Shown here piece by piece: positions 1 through 13,400 of a DNA stretch of 64,000 nt. Source of the stretch: Ligula intestinalis (taxonomy: Eukaryota; Platyhelminthes; Cestoda; Diphyllobothriidea; Diphyllobothriidae). Both the position numbers and the translations under genes were made by a program. A model generated the notes under the pieces. That model had not been told where the DNA came from, ran no database searches, and saw only the letters and a program-made list of their open reading frames with translations. Numbering within the stretch: position 1 is the stretch's first letter; the number at the start of each line of letters is the position of its first letter. Where the stretch lies: positions 69,577,190 to 69,641,189 of the forward strand of contig JAYGXS010000001.1 in the NCBI GenBank assembly GCA_036362985.1. The letters run 5' to 3'.

Positions 1-1084
1 ACATTGAGGAACGTTTTGCTTTAAGCGGGGAAGAAAAGCATCAAACGGAACTTGCGGTAGGCTCTTCAGAATATCCATGACGTAACGGGCAATGAAATTT
101 AGTTACACCTGGCAAAATGCAACGGTGGTCAGAATTATTTGTACAAATTTGGTTAAAAGTTTGTCTCTTTAGTTTAATAAACAGTAAAATTCCAGTTGGA
201 ACATGGCTCGTTTGTGCTAGTGGGAACTAGGCTCCCAAATTTGAAAGATCTAATAAACCATAAGTAGAGGCACGGACCTAGTTATGCTGGCAGTATCTTT
301 GCGGCATCAAAAGACCAGGGGCGCTGATTTTGTGGTTGCAGGCAACCGCTGATGAGAAGATATAAAAGAAAACCAGGTAAAGTCTGTGTTCTACGCGAGT
401 TTCAGTGCATGTATTTCATGTGTGCTACGGACACGTTATTGTATACTGTTGTATATTTTCTGCTACCCTTATAAATATTTTTACGCACCTTCCATGTTTT
501 ATAGCGCTTTGAATACTCTGTGGTATGTTTAAACGATTATAACTTTCCAGATTTAAAATACGCAAAAGCAATGTGGAACGTTATTCGCATCAAGACTTTG
601 CGACGGTGCGTACACTATTTTCAGGACGCACTGTACATGGCCACTTTGTGACACATACAAATGCGTTGGTTCATATAAATCACCTACGTTCGTAACCGAT
701 CACCTGCGAACGATTACCGTCTGTATTATGTATAAGCAGTTGGAAATCCGCGTCTGTATTTGGCAATGTGAGTACTTGTGAAGAAAAATAAAAGTTTTAC
801 GTGAGTTAAGGGGTTCCGTTATTTGGCCATTTCTGTTAGCCGATGGAGCAATTAGACAATTGATATGAAGAGCATATAAGTTTGCAGAAATACAGCCTTT
901 CTCCACTATTAAGGCCACAGCACGTTACTCTGTAAAAGCAGTTTACTCTTATCGCAAAACTATTCGCACTTAAACGAATGTATACGAAGGTAGGCTTAAA
1001 ACAAGCGGTAGATGCGAGCTAGTTGCAAACTGCTGCTATTGACACTATGTGCACTATACATGTGATCAAGTTTGCCTATAAAAT
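1..1084. other. No gene recognised, AT-rich
   Basis: I see no coding exon, tRNA or recognisable repeat here. Short open frames (for example 700-918 on the minus strand) show no family motif. Confidence 0.5.
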
Positions 1085-1400
1085 AATCAACATTGTCTAA
1101 GATAACGACCTCGTTAGGAAGTCCGTACCACGCTCCGATGATCCTCTGCGAGAAAGTGTTTCATCAAACATTCTGGTGGGCCGGCTTCCTCTGCATTTTA
1201 AGGCCATGATTCCACAGATGACCCGTTCGAGCCAATTCGAAGAATTCATCAAATTCTAGGGTGCACCCACAGCCTCTGACAATTCGGTAGCTTTGGATGA
1301 GGTCACCACGTTGTTGCCTGTAATTAATAGGAAATAATGCGCAACGCTACATATCAAAGAGCTGAGAAGACGTCCTTGTGTTCGTCTTGTTGTGTGATTT
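1085..1400 (-). mobile_element. Non-LTR retrotransposon 3' fragment
   Basis: The minus strand reads RGDLIQSYRIVRGCGCTLEF, then FDEFFELARTGHLWNHG and MQRKPAHQNV, then a stop. This is the C-terminal stretch after the reverse transcriptase in CR1/jockey-like LINEs. The same stretch occurs on the plus strand at about 3230-3450 (QLHGELIQTY..., LQRKPAHMDVRR), so both are copies of one family. Only the 3' coding end is present and it is interrupted, so this is a dead 5'-truncated copy. Confidence 0.7.
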
Positions 1401-2389
1401 CGTGCTACTGAATACCTTAACGAAGTCAAAGTGTATGAGAAATGGAATGTAGAAATATCTCCGTCAGCACATTTAGAGCCAATAGTTTAAATCCAGTTGA
1501 TGAGTCGAGCAAACCTTTATGATATCCTTCCACCCTCAAATATTCCACCGAACTGCGAAATATGTCTTAAAGCAATTTGTACCTTCTGTTTTAACATACC
1601 TTTATTCTTATGAGGGATTAAATACTGGCAGTCAGCGTAGAGCTGCTTTTAAACGGGAGGGCAGGGAAATAGCGCGTTTAATTCCAAGTAATCTGTGCCG
1701 CAAACATCCTTTTGCTAGCATGTGGTGTCTTCACTTGTTTTTCAGCATCTATTCACGGTGAACATAGTTAAAGATGGCTTAATAACAGAACACAAAGATC
1801 CTTTTGTGAATGGTATATGGGAAGTTGAGTGTATTTAGGGTAAAATGCTTCCGTGCCTTCGTTTGGTGGTCATTTTTGGACGCAAATCCTGGACGACACC
1901 CTTTTCTTCAATGAAATCAAAAAGACATGGTTCATGCCAGGTTTGCAGTCACTGCCGGTAGCTCAGTCGATCAGCGAAGCATATCATGGTCACATCACCC
2001 AGCGCTTTCATGATTTTTGCCGCATTCGATGTTCCCTTCTCGCTCTGACCTTAGCTGAGCTGTGTCCGTCATGGTGGGGTTTGTCCTGTCTAGCGACCTT
2101 TATAGCAAGCGCAAGGTCAAAGGCTGTTGGTTTCAATTCAAAGATAAGTGAGCGATTTTTATAAAACGATTTGTTTAAAAGAGCAAACGACTTTTAGTCT
2201 TGTTTTTTTATTTATTATCCGTAAGCACCGTTTTCTATTTTTAGCATAATATTTTCCCATTTCATTCGTTGGTGTTTGTTTATTTTGTCTGCTAGCTACC
2301 CGTAAAGGATTCTGCAATTTATATTTGTACTGCATTTAACAGTGTATATAAGCTTAAACCGTTAGATTTTCAATGAATTCTTACCAAAT
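1401..2389. other. No gene recognised
   Basis: The two open frames on the plus strand (1519-1761 and 1853-2164) have no recognisable domain and no splice context that I can defend. The rest is AT-rich and unassigned. Confidence 0.4.
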
Positions 2390-3520
2390 TCTCGCGCACT
2401 GGATGACGATGGTAAGGACGATTTCATCTTTACGGATTTCAAGAAAGTGTTTGACAGCGTCTCACATAAACGTCTAATGTATAAGTTATCGATAATCGGA
2501 TTAAGATGAAACATGCTGGCGTGAATGACAAATTTTCTAACAGGGTGATCGTTAACAGTGTGCGTCAGTGACTCGAAGTCAACTCCCACACCTGTTCTAA
2601 GCGGCCTCCTCAAGGGCTCTGTCTTAGAGCCAGTGCTCTTCCTAATCTATATCAATGACAGTGTCAACGACCTGAGTTGCAGCGCTATCATGTTTTCTGA
2701 TGACTTCAAATTCTGGAGAGCTATTAGGTTTGGCGCCGATGGGCAAGCACTTCAAGAGAGTGTCAATCAACTTAGCAACTGGTCTGCTCGTTGGTTCTTA
2801 AAATTCAATCTTAGTAAGTGTGTCGTTTTCAGGCTCCGTACTAAAAGGACCAATTAGAAGGATGAGTACGTTGAATACCTCCTTGATGGGCAGCCTTTTT
2901 CAAATGTTGACGAGGATTAAGACATCGGTATTCGAATAAACTCCTCGCTTAAACCGCCTTCACACTGTTTTAAGGCAGCTTAATGCACAGCAGATGTGCT
3001 GTTTGCGATTAGGTGGGGATTCGTCCACGTCGACAAACAGCTGTTCAGGAAAACGTACGGAGCGTTTTTTTCGGTCCCACTTGCAGTATCCCGTCCAGGC
3101 TTGGCGTCCGTGGTTCAAGAATGATTATTTGCAGCTGGAACGAGTGCAGACGAGGGCTACGAATATGGTCAAGAAACTCAGTCATCTGCCTTATAAAGAC
3201 AGATTGACTGAACTTGATTTATTGCCTCTCAATTGCAGGCAACTCCATGGTGAGCTCATCCAAACCTACTGTTTTTTCAGAGGCCGTGAATGCCCCTAAA
3301 GTTTGACGAATCCTTCGAACTGGCTTGGACGGATCATCTGCCGGGTCTTCCCTTTAAACTGCAGAGGAAGCCGGCCCACATGGACGTTCGAAGAATGCCT
3401 TCCCGCAGAGGGCCTTCGGAGCGTGGAACACACTCCCTGACGAGGTGGTCCTCTCAGGTACTGTGGCAAACTGCTGCTACTGGCACGAAGTCTGAATTTC
3501 TATTATATGTATCATATAAT
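2390..3520 (+). pseudogene. Degenerate LINE reverse transcriptase
   Basis: Reading across frame breaks gives TDFKKVFDSVSHKRL (RT motif with the first catalytic Asp region), then LLKGSVLEPVLFLIYIND (the usual QGSVLGPLLF block), then MFSDDFKFWRAI in place of FADD, and a typical C-terminal stretch HLQYPVQAWRPW, LERVQTRATNMV and FDESFELAWTDHLPG. Order and spacing fit a CR1/jockey-like non-LTR retrotransposon. Several stops and frameshifts (for example between 2500 and 2560 and near 2850) show it is inactive. The SDD for ADD change and loss of the 5' half are further decay. Confidence 0.8.
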
Positions 3521-4079
3521 ATGTTTATTATGCCAGTTTACTGGCAATTGTAAAGAGTTGGAAATGCACCTCTTGGGCGCCTTCCAAAACCTCGAAGACC
3601 GGAAAAAACCTAAAACAAACTCCCTTTGATGCAGCCAGTATTGGCTTTGTTTCAGGTTTTGTGGTTTGTCATTACTGGGCGACATAGGTTTTTTTTTTCA
3701 AGTGAAAAAAACCTGACTTCAACGGTATGATACAAACGGAATATAGGTTTAGTTGTAAGTTGAGTTGACACATCAGCAGGAGAAATGTTGCATGTCGTTT
3801 AAAAATGTTAGTTCGAGATGGAGAGGTTTGGCACAAGAACACAGTGGTCTCAGTCTTCCTTCAATGGTTGTCGGCAAAAGTTGCGCGCTATCGGTTGAAG
3901 GGTAAGCAGACTGCGGACTGCTGCTTCAGCAGCATTATCTTCAGCATGAAGCCTGGTGGGGTTCAAAGTCCAGGAACGCCATTAGAGTGAAAGAGCGATT
4001 CCACCGGGTCAGCACCCAAAATTCGTGAAAGTTGTTCTGAATGTAGAAAACTACTTATAGCTCTCTTAAACATAGGGTA
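3521..4079. other. No gene recognised
   Basis: The stretch between two LINE remnants holds homopolymer T tracts around 3690 and no supported feature. The last part may be the 3' end of the next element. Confidence 0.4.
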
Positions 4080-6290
4080 GCTTTGCTGGGTTTTAATACT
4101 TTTGGGCAGCTTATTCCAGATTGATATGGCGTTTACTAAAAAAATTGCCGGCGCTTAACTGTGCGTGCCATAGGAAGAAATAAAAAAACGTCTGGATGAC
4201 TGGCGCATCGAGAGGGCTTAAGCTGCCTTATTGTACTGAGAGGATTAAAGGTTTGACCATTCAAAACTTTAAACAGTAAAAATAGACCCTTCTGCAATCT
4301 ATGAAGCCACAGGGGATCCAGCTTTATAAGTTCGCATCTTCGTTGGTAGGCGAAGTTACAGTGTTCCGTAGTGAAAACTCTTCTAGTGAAGAAGTGCTGT
4401 ACCGATTCTATTTTCTTTCGTTCACTAGTGCTCAATAGGGGGAGTGGTATTCAAGACTAGGTCTCACGTAATTTTATAAGGGCTAGTTATAACCTTTATA
4501 GTCTTAAAATTTCTAAGGATAAATTCGGCAGTTCGGCGTACTTTCGAGACTATCACGGCACAGTGCTCTGACAAATTGAGAATATTAGAGAAGTATAGGC
4601 CGTCAATGCTTAATTCCGGTCGATGATCGTCACCAACAACCATAATGGAACATTTGTGCCATAAAAGGATGAAGCGTCATGTGCAAAACCACTGGGCGAA
4701 GGCCTGAAGATCCTTTTTTATCAGGTCGAGCACGATGTTGCGATCTGCCAGTTTATATTGATAAGCGACTTTTAAATCATCAGCGTACATTAAAGGTCTA
4801 CCATACTGATAACAATCTGAAACATCTTTGACAAACAGGCAAAATAGGAGCGGACCCAGTACACTACCCTGTATAACTCCACTCCTCACATGCGTGGGGT
4901 CGGAGATAACATTGGAAATTTTTACTCTTTGTGTGCGAGCATCCAAATAGGAAAATATGAAGTTCAGAGGCTTGCTACCTATGCCGAAGGAGGCCAGTTT
5001 CAGAAGGAGGAGGTTACAATCGACCCGATCAAAAGACTTAGAGTAATCAAAATAGCATTTATAAATGGCAAAACCACTGTCTCTAGATTGTAGCACATAC
5101 TCAAAGAAAGAGAGCTGGCAGGTGTCACAAGATCGTTTCTCGAGAATACCATGTTGAGCTGTATTGAGCAGGTTGTTCTCTGTCAAGTGACGCATTATTT
5201 TTGCTTTGATCAAGGTCTCCAAGATCTTAGAGGCTGCGGGAAGTGTATTTATTGGCCTAAAGTTTTCGAATGACGTCGATCTGCCATGCTTGCGAATAGG
5301 CATTATGTGAGATTCCTTCCAAAACGAAGGAAAGGTTTCGCTCTCAAGAGCAAGATTAAATACCTTACAAAGAATAGAAGGAAAGATATCATCCACTCTA
5401 GCTTTTAGAAGGCTAACTGGGACGCCATCTCTTCCTGGACTTTAAGATTGACGAAAACGTCGAATGGCTACAGTCACGTCCCAGAAGGTAAAACTTATGG
5501 TTTCGAGTACGGAACCCGTCCAAGACCTGATAGCTGGAGGTGCAGCGAACGAGCTTTCACTAAACTTTTTGGATAGGAACGCATTGGAGCTATCGGCGGT
5601 CAACTTAGCGCCAGCTATGGGTTTTTCTAAGGCGTCTTGAAGTATTTGGTGTTGCGTTTTCCTCTGTGCTTCTACTGTACGCAAAAAGAGTTTCGCAATA
5701 TTAAGGGAAGGGTTTTCAGCGAAGTGGGCCTCATCAGCTTACTGCTTTTCTTCGGAGAGCTCCTTAGCCTGCTCAAAGATCAGTTTGATCAAGGGCAGAA
5801 CGGAAGTGTCGTTCTGCCGATGCAAACGACGAGAGAGTTTACGCAGCCTACGACGGAAAGACAGAGGAAGAAACACCTTATCCTTGACATGTATTAATTT
5901 CTTACGGGGGAAAAAGTGGAGGATGAGTGGATCCAGCCTTTTGTAGAGTGCATCGGTACAAATATTTACATCTCAACATTGGAAAAATCAAGACCAGTCG
6001 AGAGCGTTAAGATGTGCCAGTAGGTCCGCCGTGTTCGTTGATCGGAAGTCATGATAAAACTATACTTTTGGGGAAATGTTTCATTCACTTCCAGTTCTAG
6101 TTCACGTAAGATGGTCTGAACTCCCAAGTGCGTCTAAGGATGACACTGAAAGTGGTTCGCATCGCCTACAAAAAATTAGGTCAAGTATGTTTGCTCCTCG
6201 AGTGGGAAAATCGACTTCCTGTACTATTGTGAAGGTTGAACTCTTCTGCAATTTTTGGATATGAATAGGGCGCTCAAGGGCGAAAGCCTA
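4080..6290 (-). mobile_element. Non-LTR retrotransposon (LINE), decayed, minus strand
   Basis: Reading on the minus strand from about 6280: the end of an apurinic-type endonuclease (GANILDLIFCRR, LGSSDHLT), a linker containing FLPLSFRRRLRKLSRRLHRQ, the reverse transcriptase (4677-5396) and a C-terminal segment (STSERKKIESVQHFFTRRVF at 4400-4435). This order is that of jockey/CR1-like elements. The 5' half of the endonuclease is missing and stops occur between the blocks, so the copy is not autonomous. It belongs to a different family from the remnants at 1.1-1.4 and 2.4-3.5 kb. Confidence 0.8.
4677..5396 (-). pseudogene. LINE reverse transcriptase core, 239 codons open
   Basis: This is the longest uninterrupted part of the minus-strand LINE. 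RT motifs appear in order: ENFRPINTLPAASKILE, YFDYSKSFDRVDCNLLL (motif A; Asp replaced at one usual position by Ser-Lys), GVIQGSVLGPLLFCLFVKDV (motif B) and LMYADDLKVAYQY (YADD catalytic pair intact). The N-terminal methionine is only the first ATG after a stop; upstream in-frame homology continues past 5400. It is a fragment of the element above, not a host gene. Confidence 0.85.
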
Positions 6291-7263
6291 CTTCCCTTAA
6301 TAAAGTGACTTAACGTGACTTAACACCTAGTAGTCTGAGCACTAATTTTAGTCCTCAACCCATTTCTAAAGCTAAATATACCGACTATAATGTCTTCATG
6401 CCGAAGGTAGAACAGTATTTATTAGCATAATAGCAGTTATGATGCTAGAGGCAGTACTTCCAACATTACTCATGCCAATTCTTGTATTAGAACGCCTAAT
6501 AGCTAGTAGTACTTCTGCTATGACTTCTATTTTTACTCAGTTCAAAAATAGCACTAAGTCTAATAAACCGAATATACTAGTAACGGCACTCATATAACCT
6601 TCAATAGTTATAATGGAAAACCGCTTTCAACAGTAAAATAGGATTAATTATGATAATGATTTTAATAATACAAAGGTGAAAAATCACCAAAAGTTAATGC
6701 CATACTAACAGTAAATATATGACTACTAATAGTTCCATTTTCAGTCTAACACATTATTTGGACCGGATATAATTCCTGCACTAGCATTTGGCAAAATAGA
6801 TAGCGAAGTGTGCAGACCACTGTCTGACATCGTCAAAAAGTCTTAGAGGAAGGTGAGCTCGCAGCAAAATGGAATTCGGCATTAGTTCACCTGATCTATG
6901 AGGTCAAAGCATTTAAATGAAGAAAGTGCGTGCAAAAAGGAGCCGAAATGTACACGCTTGCAATTGTTAAGAATTTATTTGTGCATAAATGACTGCAAAG
7001 TCTTATAACCCGCTTTCTTTACTGACAATCAATTTACTTTCTATCTAGTACATCTTTCGCAGAAAAGAGACAAATTTCCGTTTCCAAGTTTTGTCATCCA
7101 AGTTAACTGGTTAAATTTGCCGTAAAAAACACCAAATAAAGTGGGTTCCGCAAAGTTTAACCAAACATGTGATTGAACTTCGCAATCGTTTTAAGTAATC
7201 GGTCGTGACATTTATATATTAAATGTATCCTTTTAAATATTACGATAACGTATACTTGCGTTC
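6291..7263. other. AT-rich sequence upstream of the GCLM-like gene
   Basis: I see no coding exon here. The part just before 7264 contains a TAA in frame with the ATG at 7264, about 18 nt upstream, which supports that ATG as the true start. No clear TATA or trans-splice acceptor can be called. Confidence 0.4.
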
Positions 7264-7470
7264 ATGGACTATCGGAGGTCGTGGTTATACGTTCGATATG
7301 ACAAAGTTAAAACACCAATTCAGAAAAAAGCCTTTACGGCTGCTTTGCGTCTTAAGTATTTACGTTTTCACCTGGCTATTTCGGAAAGCATGAAACTGGA
7401 ATATGCCGAAGAAATTAGGAAATGCGTTCGGCAAGCCAAGCTGAAGAGTTTACCGAGTTTTAATATTGAG
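7264..7470 (+). CDS. GCLM: GCLM-like exon 1
   Basis: 69 codons starting at an ATG with an in-frame TAA upstream. It ends NIE at donor GAG|GTAAAT in phase 0, and reading on would hit a stop four codons later. Confidence 0.7.
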
Positions 7471-10400
7471 GTAAATTGAAGGTGTCATTGATCGTGTTAA
7501 GGTTTGTGCCAAGAAAATTCTGGAACCCGGATTTGAAGATTCACTTGCTTACATATTGCTCGAATTGCCAGTTGAAATATTTGATATATTATTCATAAGC
7601 TTCAAAAAGCCAAATCAGGTAGTTAGATGTGTCCAACCAATTTCGACTGAAAATTCTGATGCAGAAGGATCAGCGGACTTAAAAAAGATATCAAAGGTAA
7701 GTGATTTTCGTACAGGAGTTTGACTTTCTAATCTAAATGAACATTTCAGATAGCTACAGCTGATGTGACACTGTGCACTCATCTTTGTTCCCAGCTAAAT
7801 TTTTTAATCATTAACAGTTTACACATTGACTTCTAGCTTGTAAGTTGTTTTCTTTCCGGGTAAAAGCATAATTAAACGTTATCTACCTTGCTCTTATCCA
7901 TTTTTTTAAAACTTCCAACTACCTTGCAGAGGAGCTGGTTGTTTTTTATGTACATACAGCGGATGAATAAAAGATCAAGATTTGTATTACAGATACGGTG
8001 CCAAAAAAATTTACTTTGCGTTATTTATGCACAGACAACTGGAAAGGACTAGAAAATTTATTTAAATTTTAGCAGTTACCTTATATATTTGGTCACTCGT
8101 ACCCCAGGCTGTAAGGCGATGTCAGTGGCTTGCATTTCAGTAGGAGACTCAGTCCATTCTGGTCCACCTACGAAAAGTCATCTCCTTTTTTAGAATTTAC
8201 GTGAGATTTGTGGAAAAAGCGATCAAATTTTGTGTCAAAACATCGCTAATGGTCTCATGGTGCCTAACCCGCACAATGAAGGCTGACGCTGAAAGTTTGT
8301 TTTCTTAATCATATTTCTGTCCCATACTAACCGGCTTTCAATTGAAGAGTCAAAATGAAATTTTGTTTTATATAGGCAGTGTACTTACTCGTAGAGCGGG
8401 ATTCAAATAGATCTTCATTTACGGTTACTACATTTTAATTGAGACTTGGATATAAAAAAGGTCTACAGGTATTTTAAAAATATGGGAGTATGGATAAAGA
8501 TAAACTTGAGCCTATTTTGCTGTGGACTCAATGTCAGTAGTTATTGCATGAGAGGAGCTAACTTCTTTAACCTATTTGTCAATCTTCGGTGCCCTCTTAA
8601 CCTTCCATCAGTAGATACACAGCTTAAGGTGCAGTTTCGTTGGCATCTAAGTCTCTGTTAAGAGCTAAAATAGTTTGATACATTTTGTGGTACGATAACA
8701 TACATTTATAATACCCATTTTAGGCTATTTTTAACTTAAAAACATTTCTTACTCATGAAAACTGCAAAACATATAAAAAATTTACGTATGTACGAATATT
8801 GACTCCAGATAAAGACACACAAGACGAATTGCCATCTTTAGGAGGTAACATATTAATTATCATAGTGCGTTGACATTTAATAAAAGTCTAGTAAAATATA
8901 TGCAAATTGATACTAAAAGCGAACTCAAAAATAGCATTCTTTCCGCCGACTGGCAAACAAAAATTTGGTTTATCTACATCAAAACGCCAGTATCTCTATA
9001 AGCATGGTGCTAGTGCAATAATTGGTGGAGCTGTCTTATACCGGAATATTTAGCAATATGTGGATAGTCCATGGAAAGTTGTTGATTAGCTCTTAAGTCC
9101 CATTTCAAAACGTAAGTTAAATATACGAAACCAAAATCAGTGTTCTTGCTTAAATTTAATCACTCCGATTTGCTACTAAATGATTCGGCTGAAGACGAAA
9201 AGAAAAGCGTTGAAGAACTTGAATCTCCGAACTTTTAAAAAGTTGCCTTTACCTTGCTCACGTTCTACGTTTAGCTTGCCCCATCTGTATTTAGATCCGC
9301 ATATGGAGCAAAACCTGTCACATTGTTAAGGTTTTTGCGTTATTAAGGAAATAAGAGTGCCATCAATGAAATCAGTAGTGGGCATATCAATTTCCTTTTC
9401 CTTTGCTCGCAATTTTTATCCATGCATATTACAAGCTACTGCTGGTGGGGCTCGAGGATAATTCCGAAGTCAAAATGGGACAAATGGGTTCCGTAAGTGA
9501 TCGCCAAACCTTTATCGAGGAAAATCAATATTACCGACCAAATTACCAAGACAGCCAGCCCGTGGCTCAGTGGCCAGAACATGGGACTTCCGATATTCAG
9601 GTCGCGTGTCCGAACCAGGGTTATGACTGGGTAATTACGCCTTATTTGCAAAAAATGGCCATTCCAGTCCAATGTTTTTGCCGGCAATGATAATCTGAAT
9701 ATGTAGGTCCTTTAGATGCTATGATTCTTAGAAGGTTTTGTATATAAAAAGCTCATTTCATGGAAAATTCTACAATTCACTTTTTATCATGTCTGCAAAC
9801 TTATATCCGTGATTTTCTACGACACCTTTGCAACGTGGTAAAATATATTCCTATTTTTATTCTATTTCATAAGAATAGAATACCCCATGGAAAAGATGTG
9901 GGGACAGAAGGAAAACCATCGAAGAGAAAGAAATCATCTTTTGATTTCGCAATTTGATGAAGGCATGAAAGCATTAGTTGCAAAAATGTATTACCGAAAA
10001 AGACAAGGAGACTGGTATGGCAAGTTCTGGCCGCCATGAGCCAACATACCCAACCACATGAGTGGTGACCCCCGAGGTTCCAATAGGTGAATTTATTAAT
10101 CAGAAGTCCAATGTTCTAACCACTGCGCGACGGGCTCATTTACTTGCCGGTTTCAGAAGGGAATTAACAAAATGTTTGCTAGGCATTCGCTGATTGGTTA
10201 CGAATATCACTTGTCCTGTTGTGCCTTGGAACTCGTTTTCGGGCCTAGCTGGCAGCCGCTTAGTGACAAAAATATATTATAGGCAGAAATCCATCACCCA
10301 AATGACAACAGAGACTGAAACGATAATATCTGACTCACTGGCCGTTATTGGTCTGCCATAATTAACCCCAAAGTATATTCGTGTGTACACAAATCCACGA

Positions 10401-13400
10401 AATGTCGCATTTTTAAATCTGTGACATGTCTTCCATCCAAAAGCGAATAAATAAAATGGCGCAATTTCGTACAAATGACCCCCAGTACGTTAATTTCGGA
10501 CCCTTTATTCCAAGGTAGTGGGGATAAGCAGAAAAACTGGAACAGCAGCTTGCGAAAACACACACCAACTGTGCATCTCACCTGCAGATATGTCAATAAT
10601 ACTAAATCTCCCTGGCGTAATTTATGCAATACTATCCTTCAAACTCATTTAAGTGATCTTTTCTGTGTGAAAATTTATTTAAAAACACAGGTGTATATTT
10701 TGTGAGTTTTAACCCGTGGTAAATGTATTAACTTGTGCTAGTTAAAATTAAGGAATTTACTCCTTCAAACATGCATAGATATTTTTGACAATTTTTTTGA
10801 TATGCTTTTTCACAAAGAGGCTCTCGGCAGAATTTAACAGTTTCGTTAGTTTAAACTTCTTTGATTTTAGGTCGTCACGAGTATCATTGAAAATGGTCAG
10901 GCAAAATGTTTTGGAATTGCAGACTGTACAAAAAACGAACTGTCTGAATTTTGTTTCACGTGTGAAATTCCCCCAAAATATTTATTGACTGAATTTTTGA
11001 GCTACAGTCATAACACTGAACTGATCAATTCTGCACAACAAAGAAATCTGCGTGTTGTTGTTTCAAGCATTTTCGGCCACTTTTCTCCTCTTTTGTAAGT
11101 AAGTGAACTATTTTCCCCGTATTTGATTGCACATTTGGGAATCCAACAATTAAAATGACCCCAAAGAATGTAATTATGGACTGATGTGGCTTCAATGAGT
11201 TCGAAACTAGTGACCCGTTTGGACATTTCTACGAAGCGTTCATCCTTGAAAGCATATATCTGTTGTTATTTTTGCATTTTCTTGAAACATTTTAAGTACC
11301 TGCAAAGGTTTATTTCTTAGTGATGATTTATTTCTTAGTGATACAATTTTATATAACATGAATCTAAAGTGTTTCATTTGAGTTTTATTTGTAACTGGAC
11401 GATGGTATTCATTCAGTATAATTCCCTTAAGCCTAAAAAATAAACAATGTTTTCTTTGTTACAAGCCTAAAATAGAATTCAGGCCAACTTTTCCTTAAAT
11501 TATGGAGGGTAGCGCAATACATGTTCGTTACCACTGTCTATACTATATCATGAAATACTGCTTAATATTTTAATTTAATCTTAAGGGATCCTCAGACAAA
11601 ACCACTCATAGAAAACGCGCATGTGAAGGAACTTGCGGAGAGACATCGAAAAACCCCCGGACAGATCCTATTGAGGCATGCAATGCAGAAAGATCTTCTA
11701 GTTCTCGTCCAAAGCACTACTATATTGCGCTTGCAAGCGTATGCAGAGGTGATATAACAACACTCGTCTAGCATGCATGTAATTTTGGGAATTTTACGTC
11801 CTTCTCCTCTGTGCTTCATGTTTTAACTTTAGCTTACATTTCTCTAAATAACTGCTCTATCGTTCATTTTTTGCCATTCCTTATATTTTTTGAAGCAGGC
11901 AAAACCAGCAAAATTTATTTGCACAAATAAATTCTGCCGTTTTTGACTGCTTCAGATTTATACCTGGAAATAAATGTTTCAAAATTTCTAATATGCCTGA
12001 GGTCAGCAGAGGTGATATATATTGCTCTATAAAGATAAAAATTTATTCTTAATTGCTCCTTGCAGAGCGTATCGAATGCTGCGCGATGCAGTGGCCGCTC
12101 TCGAATTTAGCTTTTCCTTATAAAACAGGAGTAAGCAATATAAAATAAGCTGAAACCAGATAGAACAGCTATTGTGCTATGTACTGTTGTATACAGCCTT
12201 CGTATTTTGCCTACGAAATACTTTCGGTATCATCTCAAAGCACCCTGACAATTTCTATCAATCGCTGCGACTACCGTCCGATTAGTGTAAACCAGGCAAG
12301 AACATGTCAGGAAAGTGATAACGAACACTGTTCGCAGTTCAAAGTTTGGAGTTATCCAGTATCCTTCCCGATCTGCAACTGTTAATGCTACTCAGATGGG
12401 CAGGCGAGAACATCACCCGGCTGGACTGCCATCAGCAATTTAGTGCAAAACGGGCCTTAATACTTAATGTTCAAATTCATCGGCCACGTAGTGGCACTTG
12501 GCACAACAATTTGAGATGTAGTCTTGAAGCCTTCCTAATCGCGCAGGGCCATTAGGTCAACTGACCTATTATGCAACTTTGAGTCGTCGCAAATCGCCTG
12601 CTGTCAGGAACCATAATCCAGGTAATCAGAACTTCGGTATTTAAATAGTGCGTTTTTTGTCTATGGCTGAGTGTAAGCGAATCTTTTAACTTAGAGACAG
12701 AGATATGTTAACGTCCTGAGGTTAAAAGGGAAGTCACCCAAACAACTAGGATGCCATCCCGAAAGATTCATGGCTGAATTCGCTTGCGAAAATCAGTGTG
12801 TTACTGTAAAAGAATGGGTGAGCTACATTTCGAGCTTGTGCAAAAAAAGGTCGGAGAAAATTTGCAATCAATGGCAAGTCGGAGCACTCAGTAAGTGCAA
12901 TGCAAGATATTTATAATTCATTGGTCAACGTGAGAATGAAACAGAAAGCCTGCATGATAGAACTCAGTTCCTTCTGTAAAACTAAAATGCATTACCTATC
13001 AGAAAAACGGTGCCCACACTGCGCAAACCGATGTTTGTATTTCACGAAACCTCCCAGGAATTGCTACCTCGAGTTTACCACCACGCTCGGTTATGCTAGT
13101 AAAATTTCGTATACTCAGGCCTAAATTAGTGTGTAATGTAGTTTTTATCGATTATTTTAACGATATTAGACATGTTTAAACTAGCAAGACGTGCAGTTCA
13201 CCGCATGATCCATATCCAGTTTTGTATCTGATTAATCATTTATTATTTAAACACTTGATCTAAAGCAAAGTTTGATTTCCCTTTTTTCTGACCCTGGAGT
13301 CTAAGTGTTTGTCTGTACAGGAGGACGTGTATGTTATAAAAAATGTAAGGAGCTGTTTCCATAAACCCTTTACTGATGGACACAGCTCTGTCCTTCATTC

